The notes under the pieces are model-generated. The model was given only the letters and a program-made list of their open reading frames with translations, was not told the origin of the DNA and searched no databases. The position numbers and the translations under genes are program-made. From the NCBI RefSeq assembly GCF_011044995.1, contig NZ_JAAKZW010000009.1, positions 1 through 64,000 of the forward strand: a DNA stretch of 64,000 bases. The letters are read 5' to 3'. Positions within the stretch are counted from its first letter, which is position 1. Each line of letters opens with the position of its first letter. This DNA is from Streptomyces mesophilus (lineage in GTDB: Bacteria > Actinomycetota > Actinomycetes > Streptomycetales > Streptomycetaceae). Below, piece after piece: positions 16,542 through 24,276 of the stretch.

Positions 16542-17906
16542 CTACGGAACCGGTGCGGCAGCGGGGCGCGGCAGAGCGGGCCGGCGCGGCGACGGCACGG
16601 GCTTGTGCTCCCAGCGCCTGCTGATCCGTACGTAGCCGTAGATGACCGAACCCATCGCGCCCAGCACGATCAGCCCGAAGAGCACGGGGTAGCGGGACAT
16701 CTCGACGGACGCGTACCGGTACATGACCAGCATGACCGTGAAGACGCCCGCGCCGTAGCCGGCGAGCTTGAGCGCCGAACGGTCCCAGCCGTGCTCCTGC
16801 GCGCGCAGCGCGGCTTCGATCGTCAGGACGAACACCACGCCGGACGCGAGATCGACCCCGTAGTGATAGCCGAACCCGAGCGTCGCGCTGAGCGTGGCCA
16901 CGAGCCAGAACGTGCCCGCGAACCGCAGCAGGCGCGGCCCCTTGCGGGAGTGGATGAACAGCGCCGTCGCCCATGCGGTGTGCAGGCTTGGCATGCAGTT
17001 GCGCGGGGTGATCTGGTCGAAGGGGATCGCCTGCGGAGCGGTCAGCTTCACCGGCGTGTGCGGCCACACCTGGCCGGCCGCCCACAGGCCGCCGTCGATC
17101 CCGTACGCGAAGACCGGTCCGACCACCGGGAAGATCATGTAGATGCCGGGCCCGAGCAGACCTATCAGGAGGAAGGTCCGTACGAGGTGGTGCCGCGGGA
17201 AGCGACGGTCGGCCGAGACGTTCCGCAGCTGGTAGAGCGAGATGACGACCGCGGCCACGGCGAGCTGCACATAGACCCAGTCGAGGACATGAGCGCCGAC
17301 CGGGCCGATGGCCTCCAGGATGCGTCCGGCCACCCACGAGGGATTGCCGAGCGCGTGGTCGGCGGTGGCGAGATAGGGGTCGAGGACGGTCGGGCGGGTC
17401 TTCGAGGTGATCAGCAGCCAGGCGTCACCGGTCTTGCGGCCGGCGACCAGGAGCAGTCCGAGGCCGACGCCCTTGAGCAGCAGCACCCGCTCCGGGCCGG
17501 TGCGGCGGGTGACGGCGAGGGCGGCGACGCCTGCCATCACCCACAGCGCGCCGTTGCCGAAGTTCATGTCGGCGCCGACGGCCCAGCGCGCTCCCCAGAA
17601 GGCCAGGTCGATGCCGACCGCGGCCCCGAAGGCGATGAACCGCTCCCGCTTGGTGAGCACGACCATCATCAGCGCCATGGCCGCGTACAGGAGCGGTCCC
17701 GAGGCGGGCGCGAAGATCAGTTCGCGCGCCTGCTGGGTGAGCGGTCCGGGCACGCCGTAGCGACGGGCCGCGACCTCCAGGCCCACGACGAACCCCAGGG
17801 CGATGACGCCCGCCGCGACCCAGAGCAGGGTCTTCGGCTGCCACCGTGCGGACTCCCGCGTACGGCTGCTGCTGCGCGACAATTCCCGCGACGGAATCGG
17901 TATCAA
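16542..17906 (-). CDS. PAP2-superfamily integral membrane protein (inositolphosphotransferase-like)
   Basis: A 454-residue membrane protein with about ten hydrophobic spans (for example LLWVAAGVIALGFVVGLEVA and FLLIGLLGPGIYMIFPVVG). Residues near 290-345 carry the acid-phosphatase C-motifs NCMPSLHTAWA (SxxxH as CMPSLHT) and GYHYGVDLASG, characteristic of PAP2 and the Aur1/Ipt1 subgroup. It therefore probably transfers or hydrolyses a phosphorylated lipid headgroup at the membrane. The C-terminus is a Pro/Arg-rich cytosolic tail. It is on the same strand as the LysR gene but separated by 143 bases with a palindrome, so probably not in the same operon. Confidence 0.85.
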   Translation of the reverse strand: MIPIPSRELSRSSSRTRESARWQPKTLLWVAAGVIALGFVVGLEVAARRYGVPGPLTQQARELIFAPASGPLLYAAMALMMVVLTKRERFIAFGAAVGIDLAFWGARWAVGADMNFGNGALWVMAGVAALAVTRRTGPERVLLLKGVGLGLLLVAGRKTGDAWLLITSKTRPTVLDPYLATADHALGNPSWVAGRILEAIGPVGAHVLDWVYVQLAVAAVVISLYQLRNVSADRRFPRHHLVRTFLLIGLLGPGIYMIFPVVGPVFAYGIDGGLWAAGQVWPHTPVKLTAPQAIPFDQITPRNCMPSLHTAWATALFIHSRKGPRLLRFAGTFWLVATLSATLGFGYHYGVDLASGVVFVLTIEAALRAQEHGWDRSALKLAGYGAGVFTVMLVMYRYASVEMSRYPVLFGLIVLGAMGSVIYGYVRISRRWEHKPVPSPRRPALPRPAAAPVP

Positions 17907-18140
17907 TGCTCCTGGCCAGTTCGCTCGATATTGGCTCGATGGTCGCTATGTGTCCTTGAAGACGTTGCTTCCCGGTAGAAGGTTCATGCGCGCGATCTCC
18001 ATGCGATCGAACATGCTAACGGAGCAGCTCGGGCCCCTGTGCATCGGCTGTGACCCGTGCCCTCGAAGGGATGGAAACAAAGTCCTGATCCCCGTGGTTC
18101 GCGTGGCCGGGAATCGCCCCTCTCCGCCTCACGGGACGGT

Positions 18141-19655
18141 TCAGCGGAGCCGGATCACATTCCACGACAGGGGCTCGAGGACCGCCTTCAGCGTGCCGTC
18201 CGCCAGGGACGTGCCGATGACCTCGTGCGGAGTGACGCGCTCGGGGTCGTCGAGGGTGTTGCGCGCGTTCGGGTCGGCGTCGGCGAGCGCGCTGTGACCG
18301 ATGAGCTCGCTCGGGCCGAGGTCGCGCAGCGCCACCTCGAGCGGCAGCTCGTCGGTCCGGCTTCGGTTCACCGCGAAGACCGTGACCGTGCCGTCGTCGC
18401 CGCGTACCGCCGTGGCGTGCAGCAGCGGCACCTCGCCGTACTTCTTCGTCGTATACGAGGGAGAGTCCACGCGGACGTCGAGGACCTCGCCTCGGCCGTA
18501 CCGGGACGCCTCGGCGAAGGGGAAGAAGGTGGTCTGCTTCCAGGCCGGACCGCCCGGCTCCGTCATGACCGGCGCGATGACGTTGACCAGCTGGGCGAGG
18601 CAGGCGATCTTCACGCGGTCGGCGTGGCGGAGCAGGGCGATCAGGAGCGAGCCGAGGACGACGGCGTCGGTGACGGTGTAGCTGTCCTCGAGGAGGCGCG
18701 GGGCCTCGGGCCAGTCCAGGGGGTTGCTCTCCGCCTCCTCCTGGGACGTGGTCATGTACCAGACGTTCCACTCGTCGAAGGAGAGGTTGATCTTCTTCGA
18801 CGACTTGAGCTTCGCGCCGACGTGGTCGCAGGTGGCGACGACGTTCTCGATGAAGGACTCCATGTCCACGGCCGAGGCCAGGAAGGAGTCCACATCGCCG
18901 TCCGCCGGCTCGTAGTAGGCGTGCAGGGAGATGTGGTCGACGACGTCGTACGCCTCCGTGAGGACCGTCGCCTCCCACGCGGCGAAGGTCTCCATGGACT
19001 GGCCCGACGAACCGCAGGCGACCAGTTCGACGTCGCGGTCGATCTGCCGCATGGCGCGGGCGGTCTCGGCCGCGAGCCGCCCGTACTCCTCGGCGGTCTT
19101 GTGGCCGGTCTGCCAGGGGCCGTCCATCTCGTTGCCCAGGCACCACAGCCGGATGCCGAACGGGTCCTTGTCGCCGTGCGCCGCCCGCAGGTCCGAAAGC
19201 GCGGTCCCCGAGGGGTGGTTGGCGTACTCCTGCAGCTCGATGGCCTCACCGACGCCCCGGGTGCCGAGGTTGAGGGCCATCATCGGTTCGGCATCCGGGC
19301 CGAGCTTCCTGAGGAAGGCCATGAACTCGGCGAGCCCGAAACGGTTGGTCTCCGTGGACCGCCAGGCCAGGTCCAGACGGCGCGGACGCTCGTCGACGGG
19401 GCCGACGGAGTCCTCCCACCGGTACCCGGAGACGAAGTTGCCACCGGGATACCGGATGACGGTGACCCCCAACTCCCGTACGAGAGCGAGCACATCGCCG
19501 CGCAGCCCGGCCTCGTCGGCGGTGGGGTGGCCGGGCTCGAAGATGCCGGTGTACACACAGCGGCCGAGATGCTCGACGAAGGAGCCGTACAGGCGGGGGT
19601 CGACCCGGCCCACAGTGAAGGCCGGGTCGAGGGTGAGGCGGGCAGCGCGGGACAT
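18141..19655 (-). CDS. Alpha-L-arabinofuranosidase (GH51)
   Basis: Predicted intracellular exo-enzyme that releases terminal L-arabinofuranose from arabinoxylan or arabinan oligosaccharides; no signal peptide. The 504-residue chain begins with the GH51 signature (DPRLYGSFVEHLGRCVYTGI, VIRYPGGNFVSGY). The acid/base Glu176 is in CLGNEMDGPW and the nucleophile Glu295 in FDEWNVWY. A C-terminal beta-sandwich follows (VLHATAVRG-like HATAVRGDDGTVTVFAVNR). The ATG at 19655 has AAAGGA upstream; a frame extension is rejected because it crosses a palindrome. It is transcribed alone, away from the sugar operons 5 kb to the right, but functionally fits them. Confidence 0.93.
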   Translation of the reverse strand: MSRAARLTLDPAFTVGRVDPRLYGSFVEHLGRCVYTGIFEPGHPTADEAGLRGDVLALVRELGVTVIRYPGGNFVSGYRWEDSVGPVDERPRRLDLAWRSTETNRFGLAEFMAFLRKLGPDAEPMMALNLGTRGVGEAIELQEYANHPSGTALSDLRAAHGDKDPFGIRLWCLGNEMDGPWQTGHKTAEEYGRLAAETARAMRQIDRDVELVACGSSGQSMETFAAWEATVLTEAYDVVDHISLHAYYEPADGDVDSFLASAVDMESFIENVVATCDHVGAKLKSSKKINLSFDEWNVWYMTTSQEEAESNPLDWPEAPRLLEDSYTVTDAVVLGSLLIALLRHADRVKIACLAQLVNVIAPVMTEPGGPAWKQTTFFPFAEASRYGRGEVLDVRVDSPSYTTKKYGEVPLLHATAVRGDDGTVTVFAVNRSRTDELPLEVALRDLGPSELIGHSALADADPNARNTLDDPERVTPHEVIGTSLADGTLKAVLEPLSWNVIRLR

Positions 19656-19667
19656 GAGGGTCCTTTG

Positions 19668-19681
19668 TTCGATATTTCGAA
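19668..19681. promoter_or_regulatory. Operator candidate TTCGA-TATT-TCGAA upstream of the GH51 gene
   Basis: TTCGATATTTCGAA has perfect 5-base arms and lies 13 bases upstream of the GH51 ATG, next to its ribosome site. It resembles, but is not the same as, the TCGAA-NCGN-TTCGA palindromes near the xylose genes. Confidence 0.45.
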
Positions 19682-19729
19682 GGCTGATCGTCACATCGAA
19701 CGGGACCGTAGAGTCGCCGCGCTCGCGCG

Positions 19730-20182
19730 TCAATGCCAGTTGCTGATCCGCACGTCGTGCGGCGCGGGTTCGCCCTTGCCCGTCTCGGTCAGGTTCTTGA
19801 GGCTCATCAGGAAGGTGGCCCACTTGGTGCTGCAGTGGTGCATGAACTCCCCCGGCTCCTCCCAGCCTTCATGCCGGAACAGCACGATGGTGTACCCGTC
19901 CTCCTGCTTCAGCTCGAAGACGATCCGCGTACCGATCCACTCCTTGGGGCCGTCGACGACCTCCCAGAGCACGCGCTCGGCGGGCTCGGCCTGAAGCACC
20001 TTCATGTCGAAGCCGTCGGGCATCGGCACTCCGTGGAAGCGGAACTTGAGGATCCCGCCCACGTCGCTGTCACCGGACGTCTCCTGCGTCCACCAGCTCG
20101 CGAGACCGTCGACCGTGGTCAGGGCGGCATAGACCTTCTCGGGAGTGGACGTCGTTCCGATCCTGTGCAGGATGTCGACCAT
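19730..20182 (-). CDS. SRPBCC / AHSA1-family protein
   Basis: A 150-residue START-like (SRPBCC) protein. It opens with the helix-grip pattern TSTPEKVYAALTTVDGLASWW and has FELKQEDGYTIVLFRHEGW and HHCSTKWATFLMSLKNLTETG, typical of the AHSA1-like family. Members bind hydrophobic ligands; the ligand here is unknown. It is the third gene of the SRPBCC-ArsR-SRPBCC operon, separated from the ArsR gene by a 12-bp tandem repeat array. Family call is secure, function unknown. Confidence 0.85.
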   Translation of the reverse strand: MVDILHRIGTTSTPEKVYAALTTVDGLASWWTQETSGDSDVGGILKFRFHGVPMPDGFDMKVLQAEPAERVLWEVVDGPKEWIGTRIVFELKQEDGYTIVLFRHEGWEEPGEFMHHCSTKWATFLMSLKNLTETGKGEPAPHDVRISNWH

Positions 20183-20206
20183 GTCGTATCTCCTTGTCGT
20201 CTGCGG

Positions 20207-20278
20207 TTCCGTATGAGGTTTCGTACGAGGTTCCGTATGAGGCTTCGTACGAGGTTCCGTATGAGGCTTCGTCCGCGG
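20207..20278. repeat. 12-bp tandem repeat, six units
   Basis: Six head-to-tail 12-base units alternate between TTCCGTATGAGG and (C/T)TTCGTACGAGG, giving a 24-base higher-order period; the last unit is diverged (CTTCGTCCGCGG). The array begins directly after the ArsR stop on the leftward strand and ends 24 bases before the next start codon. It lies in an operon spacer, so it may alter expression or mRNA stability of the last gene. Confidence 0.85.
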
Positions 20279-20617
20279 TCAGTTCTCCTGACCCCGCTGA
20301 ATGGCTTCGGCGATCCGCTTGATGCGCTGCAACCGGGCGTCCCAGGCGGCGGTCACCGAGGACAACTGCTCGACGGCGCGGGCGAGTTGCCCTTCGTCCA
20401 CGCGGAAGCGACGCTCGCGCCCGGAGGCGGCGGAGTGGACAAGTCCGACCCGTTCGAGCAGCTGGAGATGCTTGGCCACCGCCTGCCGCGTCACGGGAAG
20501 ACGCTCGCTCAGCGTGGTCGCCGTGCCGCCGCCCTCGGCCAGCATCAGGTCGAGCATCCGGCGCCGGGTGGGGTCCCCCACCGCGGACCAGAGCTCGTCG
20601 TCGACGGTGTCGCTCAC
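20279..20617 (-). CDS. ArsR-family winged-helix regulator
   Basis: A 112-residue regulator with DPTRRRMLDLMLAEG and TLSERLPVTRQAVAKHLQLLERVGLV, the recognition helix of the ArsR family. No metal-binding Cys is visible, which fits the subgroup that occurs in operons with SRPBCC proteins. It overlaps the upstream SRPBCC gene by four bases (ATGA). It likely represses its own operon through the GCAACC...GGTTGC palindromes upstream of the first gene. The stop codon abuts the 12-bp tandem array. Confidence 0.88.
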   Translation of the reverse strand: MSDTVDDELWSAVGDPTRRRMLDLMLAEGGGTATTLSERLPVTRQAVAKHLQLLERVGLVHSAASGRERRFRVDEGQLARAVEQLSSVTAAWDARLQRIKRIAEAIQRGQEN

Positions 20618-21078
20618 GCCGTCCGCACCAGCCGGGCGGCGTAGGCGACGAGGCGGGGCAGGAAGTGGTCCCAGCCGGTGACGTGATCGTCGTACTGCTG
20701 CTCACGCTCGGCCTGGTCGGAGAACTTCTCCGCGAACCCGGTCTCGGTGAACCGCAGCAGTGTGCCCGCGCCCGACGGGATCAGATCGAAGGTCACCAGG
20801 AAGGAGTTGGACGGCGCGGCGGACTCGCCCTCGCCGTACACCCAGCGGAACGAGAACCGCCGGGGCGGGTCGGCTTCGAGGACCGTGAGGGGTACGACCT
20901 TCGCGTCCGGCGCACCCTTGTCGCCGAACGTGATGACGCCCGTGGCGCCGGCGGCCGGCGTGAGCTCGGCCTCGTCCGGCCACCACTGCCTGAGGTGCTC
21001 GGGGGTGCTGATGACCTTGTAGACGACGTCGGGTGCGGCGTCGATCCGGATCTCCCGTTCGATCCTGGCGTGCTGCAT
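20614..21078 (-). CDS. SRPBCC-family protein (first gene of ArsR operon)
   Basis: A 154-residue START-like protein: REIRIDAAPDVVYKVISTPEHLRQWW at the N-terminus (quoted in parts), GVITFGDKG in the middle and QYDDHVTGWDHFLPRLVAYA at the C-terminus. This matches the AHSA1-like family. An ATG four codons upstream exists, but the GGAGGAGAGC sequence directly before the ATG at 21078 fixes that start. Pairing with an ArsR regulator and a second SRPBCC gene is a recurring actinobacterial arrangement whose physiological ligand is unknown. Confidence 0.85.
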   Translation of the reverse strand: MQHARIEREIRIDAAPDVVYKVISTPEHLRQWWPDEAELTPAAGATGVITFGDKGAPDAKVVPLTVLEADPPRRFSFRWVYGEGESAAPSNSFLVTFDLIPSGAGTLLRFTETGFAEKFSDQAEREQQYDDHVTGWDHFLPRLVAYAARLVRTA

Positions 21079-21096
21079 GCTCTCCTCCATCGTCGC

Positions 21097-21111
21097 GCAA
21101 CCTTTCGTTGC
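21097..21111. promoter_or_regulatory. ArsR operator 1, GCAAC-N5-GTTGC
   Basis: GCAACCTTTCGTTGC has perfect 5-base arms and lies between the -10 box and the start codon of the SRPBCC gene. It shares its half site with the palindrome at 21142. Confidence 0.55.
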
Positions 21112-21116
21112 ACATG

Positions 21117-21145
21117 ACGATAGAGCAACCCGCCCCTATGTGCAA
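21117..21145 (-). promoter_or_regulatory. Promoter of the SRPBCC-ArsR operon
   Basis: On the leftward strand TTGCAC and TATCGT are 17 bases apart. The -35 hexamer overlaps the palindrome at 21142-21156 and the other palindrome lies just downstream of the -10, an ideal geometry for repression. Confidence 0.6.
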
Positions 21146-21167
21146 CCATCGGTTGCGCATAGGGGCG
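21131..21167. terminator. 37-bp palindrome: GH3 terminator containing ArsR operator 2
   Basis: CGCCCCTATG pairs with CATAGGGGCG, and inside them GCAACC-ATC-GGTTGC (21142-21156) is a second palindrome; only one base pair in the whole structure is a T-G mismatch. It begins 12 bases past the GH3 stop, so it would terminate that leftward transcript. The inner part is an ArsR-type operator that overlaps the -35 box of the next operon. Confidence 0.7.
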
Positions 21168-21178
21168 GGGACCCGTGG

Positions 21179-24097
21179 TCAGCTCAGCGAGAATGTGGCG
21201 AGCCGCAGCCCCTCCGTGAGGACCAGGTACACGTCCTGGCGCCGCGAGGCACCCGAGAGCGAGGCCGTCACCTCCGTGTACGCGTACCGCGAGCCCGTGC
21301 TCGTCACCGTCGCGCGGCCGGCCAGCCGGCCGTCCGGAGCGCCGAGCCGGACCTCGACCGCTCCCTCGCCCGACGACTCCTTCGCGACCCGCGCCGTCAG
21401 ACGCCGCGCGCCGCCGCGCAGATCCGCGTCGGCGAACAGCAGCCAGGCCCGGGCGGATTCCGCGCCGACGGCCGTGCCGCGCGGCTTGGCCTCGTCGACC
21501 AGCCGTACGCCCGCGTAGTCGTCGAAGTTCTCCGCGCGCGTGGTGCGCGACAGATCGCGCGCCGGGACCGTCTCGCCCCGCACCTCCAGGGTCGTACGGC
21601 CGCGCAGGTCACCGGAGGACGAGCCGACCATGACCTCGTACGCGCTCTCCTCCACCACCCACCGGGAACGGGTGACGTCCCAGTGCGCCAGATCGTCCCG
21701 CGACAGCGGCAGGGTGACGGTCCGCGTCTGGCCCGGCTTCAGGGTGACCTTGCGGAACGCCTGAAGCTTCTTCAAGGGCTGCTTGACGCGTGAGGTGCGC
21801 TGCCGGGTGTAGAGCTGCACGACCTCGGCGCCGGTGCGGCGCCCGGTGTTGGTGACCGCGACCTCGATCCCGCCGCGGACGGCGCGCGGCTTGCCGTAGC
21901 GGAAGGAGGTGTACGAGAGGCCGTGCCCGAAGGGGTAGAGCACCTCGCCCTTGAAGTACTGGTACGTGCGGTCGAACTTGATGTTGTCGTATTCGAGCAG
22001 CGACGGCAGATCGTCCTCGGAGCGGTACCAGGTCTGGGTGAGCTTGCCGGACGGACTGACGTCGCCGAAGAGGACGTCGGCCAGTGCGTTGCCCGTCTCC
22101 TGGCCCGCGTGGGTCGTCCAGAGCAGGGCAGGGACGTGCTCCTGTTCCCAGGTGAGCGTCGTCGGGTAGCTGTTCTCCACCACGACCACCGTCTTCGGAT
22201 TGGCCGCCCGCACGGCCTTGACCAGCGCCGCCTGGGTCTCGGCCAGGCCCATGTCCTCGCGGTCGTCGGTCTCGCGGGAGTTGATGAAGGGCATGGAGCC
22301 GACCACGACGACGGCCGTGTCCGCCGTCCGCGCCGCCGCGACCGCCTCCTTGATGCCGTCGCGCACGATCTCGCGGGTGTAGCGGCTCGCCTCGGCCGCG
22401 GAGCCGAGGACCAGGACGCCGTCCGCGGCGCGGGCACGCAGGTAGACGTTGTCGCCGAGCCAGTTCTCGTAGCCGACGTACTTGAGCAGGACCGTGCCGT
22501 CGCTCTGCTCCTGGAGCGAGAACAGCTGGGAGACGAACCAGCCGTTGGGCTGTGCCTGGTCGTTGAAGAACTGGTTGCCGCTCCCGCCGGGGTCGCGCAT
22601 GCCGACGACCTTGCCGTTGGCGGCGGCCCGCAGCGTGACCACGCCCTGGCCCCAGCCGAACACGTCGAAGTGCTCCGTGGCGCCGGGCTCCGTGGCGCTC
22701 TCCTTGAGGGCCGCGCCGGCCGCTCCCGCGCCCGCCGTGACGTACGCGCCGGTCGAGGCGTTCTTGAGTGCGATCCGGTCGACGCCCTCGCTGCTCACCA
22801 CATCGGCGCCCGCACCGAGCCGCTTCGCGATCCCGTCCAACGGCGTGACGCGGTACGGCAGTTCGCCGGAGTACCAGTCGGTGTAGAGGGTGTCCGCGAG
22901 CGGGCCCACGACGGCGACCTTCCGCAGCGCGCGGGCATCCAGCGGCAGGGCGCCGCGCTCGTTCTTCAGGAGCACGATCGCTTCGGCGGCGGCCTTGCGG
23001 GCGAGCCGCCGGTGCGCCGGGCTGTCGATGACGGACTTGTCGATGCGCCCGTGCGGGCCGCCGTCCTCGTCGAACTCGCCGAGTCGGAAACGGATGTCCA
23101 GGATGTGCCGTACGGCGGTGTCGACGTCGGACTCGGCCAACAGGCCCTTGTCCAGGGCCTCGTTGATCGCCGCGATGGTCTTGGAGGGGTCCGTGTCATC
23201 GGTGGTGAAGCTGTCGAGGCCCGCCTTGAGGATCGCGGCGTCGGCCTCGGCGAGGGTGTCGAAGTATTTCTGCGATCCACTGGCGGGCAGGTTGTTGGGC
23301 GCCCAGGCGTCGGTGACGTTCAAAAGCGCGCGGTCGGTCCAGGTGCGCACCGAGTTGTTGAGGTCGGTGACGGTGCAGGGGCGGCCGTTGACCAGGTTGT
23401 ACGCGGTCATCACACCGCACGCCGCGTCGGCCGCGATGGCCGCCTTGTGCGCGGGCTCCTCGTACTCCTTGAGCACCCGGGGCCGCAGGTCCGAAGAGGT
23501 CTGGTCCCGCCTGACCTCGTTGTTGTTGGCCAGGTAGTGCTTGACCAGGGGCGCGGTCTTGAGGTGGTCCGGGTCGCCGCCGCTGAGGCCCTTCGCGTAC
23601 GCCGTCGCCATCACGCCGACCAGGTGCGGGTCCTCGGAGTAGCCCTCCTCGTTGCGGCCCCAGCGCGGGTCGCGAAGGAGCTGGGTGACCGGCGCCCACA
23701 CGTTCAGGCCCCAGCCCGCGGGGCGTTCGTGCTGCAGGCCGCGCACCTCGTCGCCGACGGCGGAGCCGACCTCCTCGATCAGCTCCGGGTTCCAGGTGGA
23801 GCCGAGGCCGATGGCCTGCGGGAAGACGGTGGCCGGGCCGAGCCAGGACAGACCGTGCAGCGCCTCGGTGCCGGTGCGGAACGCCTTCATCCCGAGACGG
23901 GGTATCGCCGGCTGCCACTGGTGCAGGAGCGAGATCTTCTCGTCCAGGGTGAGCTTGCCGAGCAACTCCTCGACGCGGCCCGCGAGTCGTGCGGCAGCCG
24001 GCGATGCGGCCGGGGCGCCGAGCGCGGCCGCCGGTCCGGCGACGGCGCCGGCGAGTGCGGCGGCGAACGGGATGGCGATCATGGTTCTGCGTTTCAC
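21179..24097 (-). CDS. Secreted GH3 beta-glycosidase with C-terminal CBM6-like domain
   Basis: A 972-residue exported glycosidase. The signal peptide is MKRRTMIAIPFAAALAGAVA with AAALGA sites. The GH3 N-terminal barrel has GLNVWAPVTQLLRDPRWGRN and the substrate-binding KHYLANNNE. The nucleophile is probably the Asp in NVTDAW, a departure from the usual SDW. The GH3 C-terminal domain has VVVVGSMPF and the catalytic-type FGDVSPSGKLTQTW. Between about 440 and 560 is an inserted beta-trefoil/fascin-like segment (YVTAGAG..., WGQGVVTLRAA). A fibronectin-III-like domain (YPFGHGLSYTSF onward) and a CBM6-like sandwich (850-972) follow. Probable substrate: beta-xylosides or beta-glucosides from hemicellulose. 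The GTG start has AAGGAG eight bases upstream. Confidence 0.9.
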   Translation of the reverse strand: MKRRTMIAIPFAAALAGAVAGPAAALGAPAASPAAARLAGRVEELLGKLTLDEKISLLHQWQPAIPRLGMKAFRTGTEALHGLSWLGPATVFPQAIGLGSTWNPELIEEVGSAVGDEVRGLQHERPAGWGLNVWAPVTQLLRDPRWGRNEEGYSEDPHLVGVMATAYAKGLSGGDPDHLKTAPLVKHYLANNNEVRRDQTSSDLRPRVLKEYEEPAHKAAIAADAACGVMTAYNLVNGRPCTVTDLNNSVRTWTDRALLNVTDAWAPNNLPASGSQKYFDTLAEADAAILKAGLDSFTTDDTDPSKTIAAINEALDKGLLAESDVDTAVRHILDIRFRLGEFDEDGGPHGRIDKSVIDSPAHRRLARKAAAEAIVLLKNERGALPLDARALRKVAVVGPLADTLYTDWYSGELPYRVTPLDGIAKRLGAGADVVSSEGVDRIALKNASTGAYVTAGAGAAGAALKESATEPGATEHFDVFGWGQGVVTLRAAANGKVVGMRDPGGSGNQFFNDQAQPNGWFVSQLFSLQEQSDGTVLLKYVGYENWLGDNVYLRARAADGVLVLGSAAEASRYTREIVRDGIKEAVAAARTADTAVVVVGSMPFINSRETDDREDMGLAETQAALVKAVRAANPKTVVVVENSYPTTLTWEQEHVPALLWTTHAGQETGNALADVLFGDVSPSGKLTQTWYRSEDDLPSLLEYDNIKFDRTYQYFKGEVLYPFGHGLSYTSFRYGKPRAVRGGIEVAVTNTGRRTGAEVVQLYTRQRTSRVKQPLKKLQAFRKVTLKPGQTRTVTLPLSRDDLAHWDVTRSRWVVEESAYEVMVGSSSGDLRGRTTLEVRGETVPARDLSRTTRAENFDDYAGVRLVDEAKPRGTAVGAESARAWLLFADADLRGGARRLTARVAKESSGEGAVEVRLGAPDGRLAGRATVTSTGSRYAYTEVTASLSGASRRQDVYLVLTEGLRLATFSLS

Positions 24098-24116
24098 GTA
24101 CGTGTCTCCTTCTCAT

Positions 24117-24188
24117 CTGGCTCAACTGGCTGAACTGGCTGATCTGGCTGATCTGGCTGATCTGGCTGATCTGGCTGATCTGGTCGAA
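24117..24188. repeat. 9-bp tandem repeat (CTGGCTGAT), eight units
   Basis: Eight 9-base units run from CTGGCTCAA and CTGGCTGAA through five exact CTGGCTGAT copies to a diverged CTGGTCGAA that merges with a LacI-type operator. The array occupies the 5' untranslated region of the GH3 gene. A 9-base unit keeps frame, but no start codon is in position to translate it. Confidence 0.85.
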
Positions 24189-24199
24189 TCGCTTCGACC
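24182..24199. promoter_or_regulatory. LacI-type operator upstream of the GH3 gene
   Basis: GGTCGAATCGCTTCGACC has perfect 7-base arms (GGTCGAA / TTCGACC). The core GTCGAATCGCTTCGAC is identical to the site at 30787. Confidence 0.65.
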
Positions 24200-24276
24200 C
24201 GTGTCATGGATCCGGTATTGCCGTACGTACGTCTGGCGCTCCGCCCCTCGGCGGAAGCGGCCCAGGACACCGCTCC

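Noticed and set aside
20070-20705. 211-codon frame that translates the 12-bp array as a repetitive peptide
   Set aside because: It overlaps ArsR in another frame; ArsR and the SRPBCC genes have clear family signatures and coupled starts.
21923-24133. 736-codon frame antisense to the GH3 gene
   Set aside because: No recognisable domain; the GH3 gene is complete and has motifs and a signal peptide.
24117-24188. Tandem repeats as a CRISPR array
   Set aside because: Units are contiguous, with no spacers; the same is true of the arrays at 20207 and 56587, and no cas gene is present.
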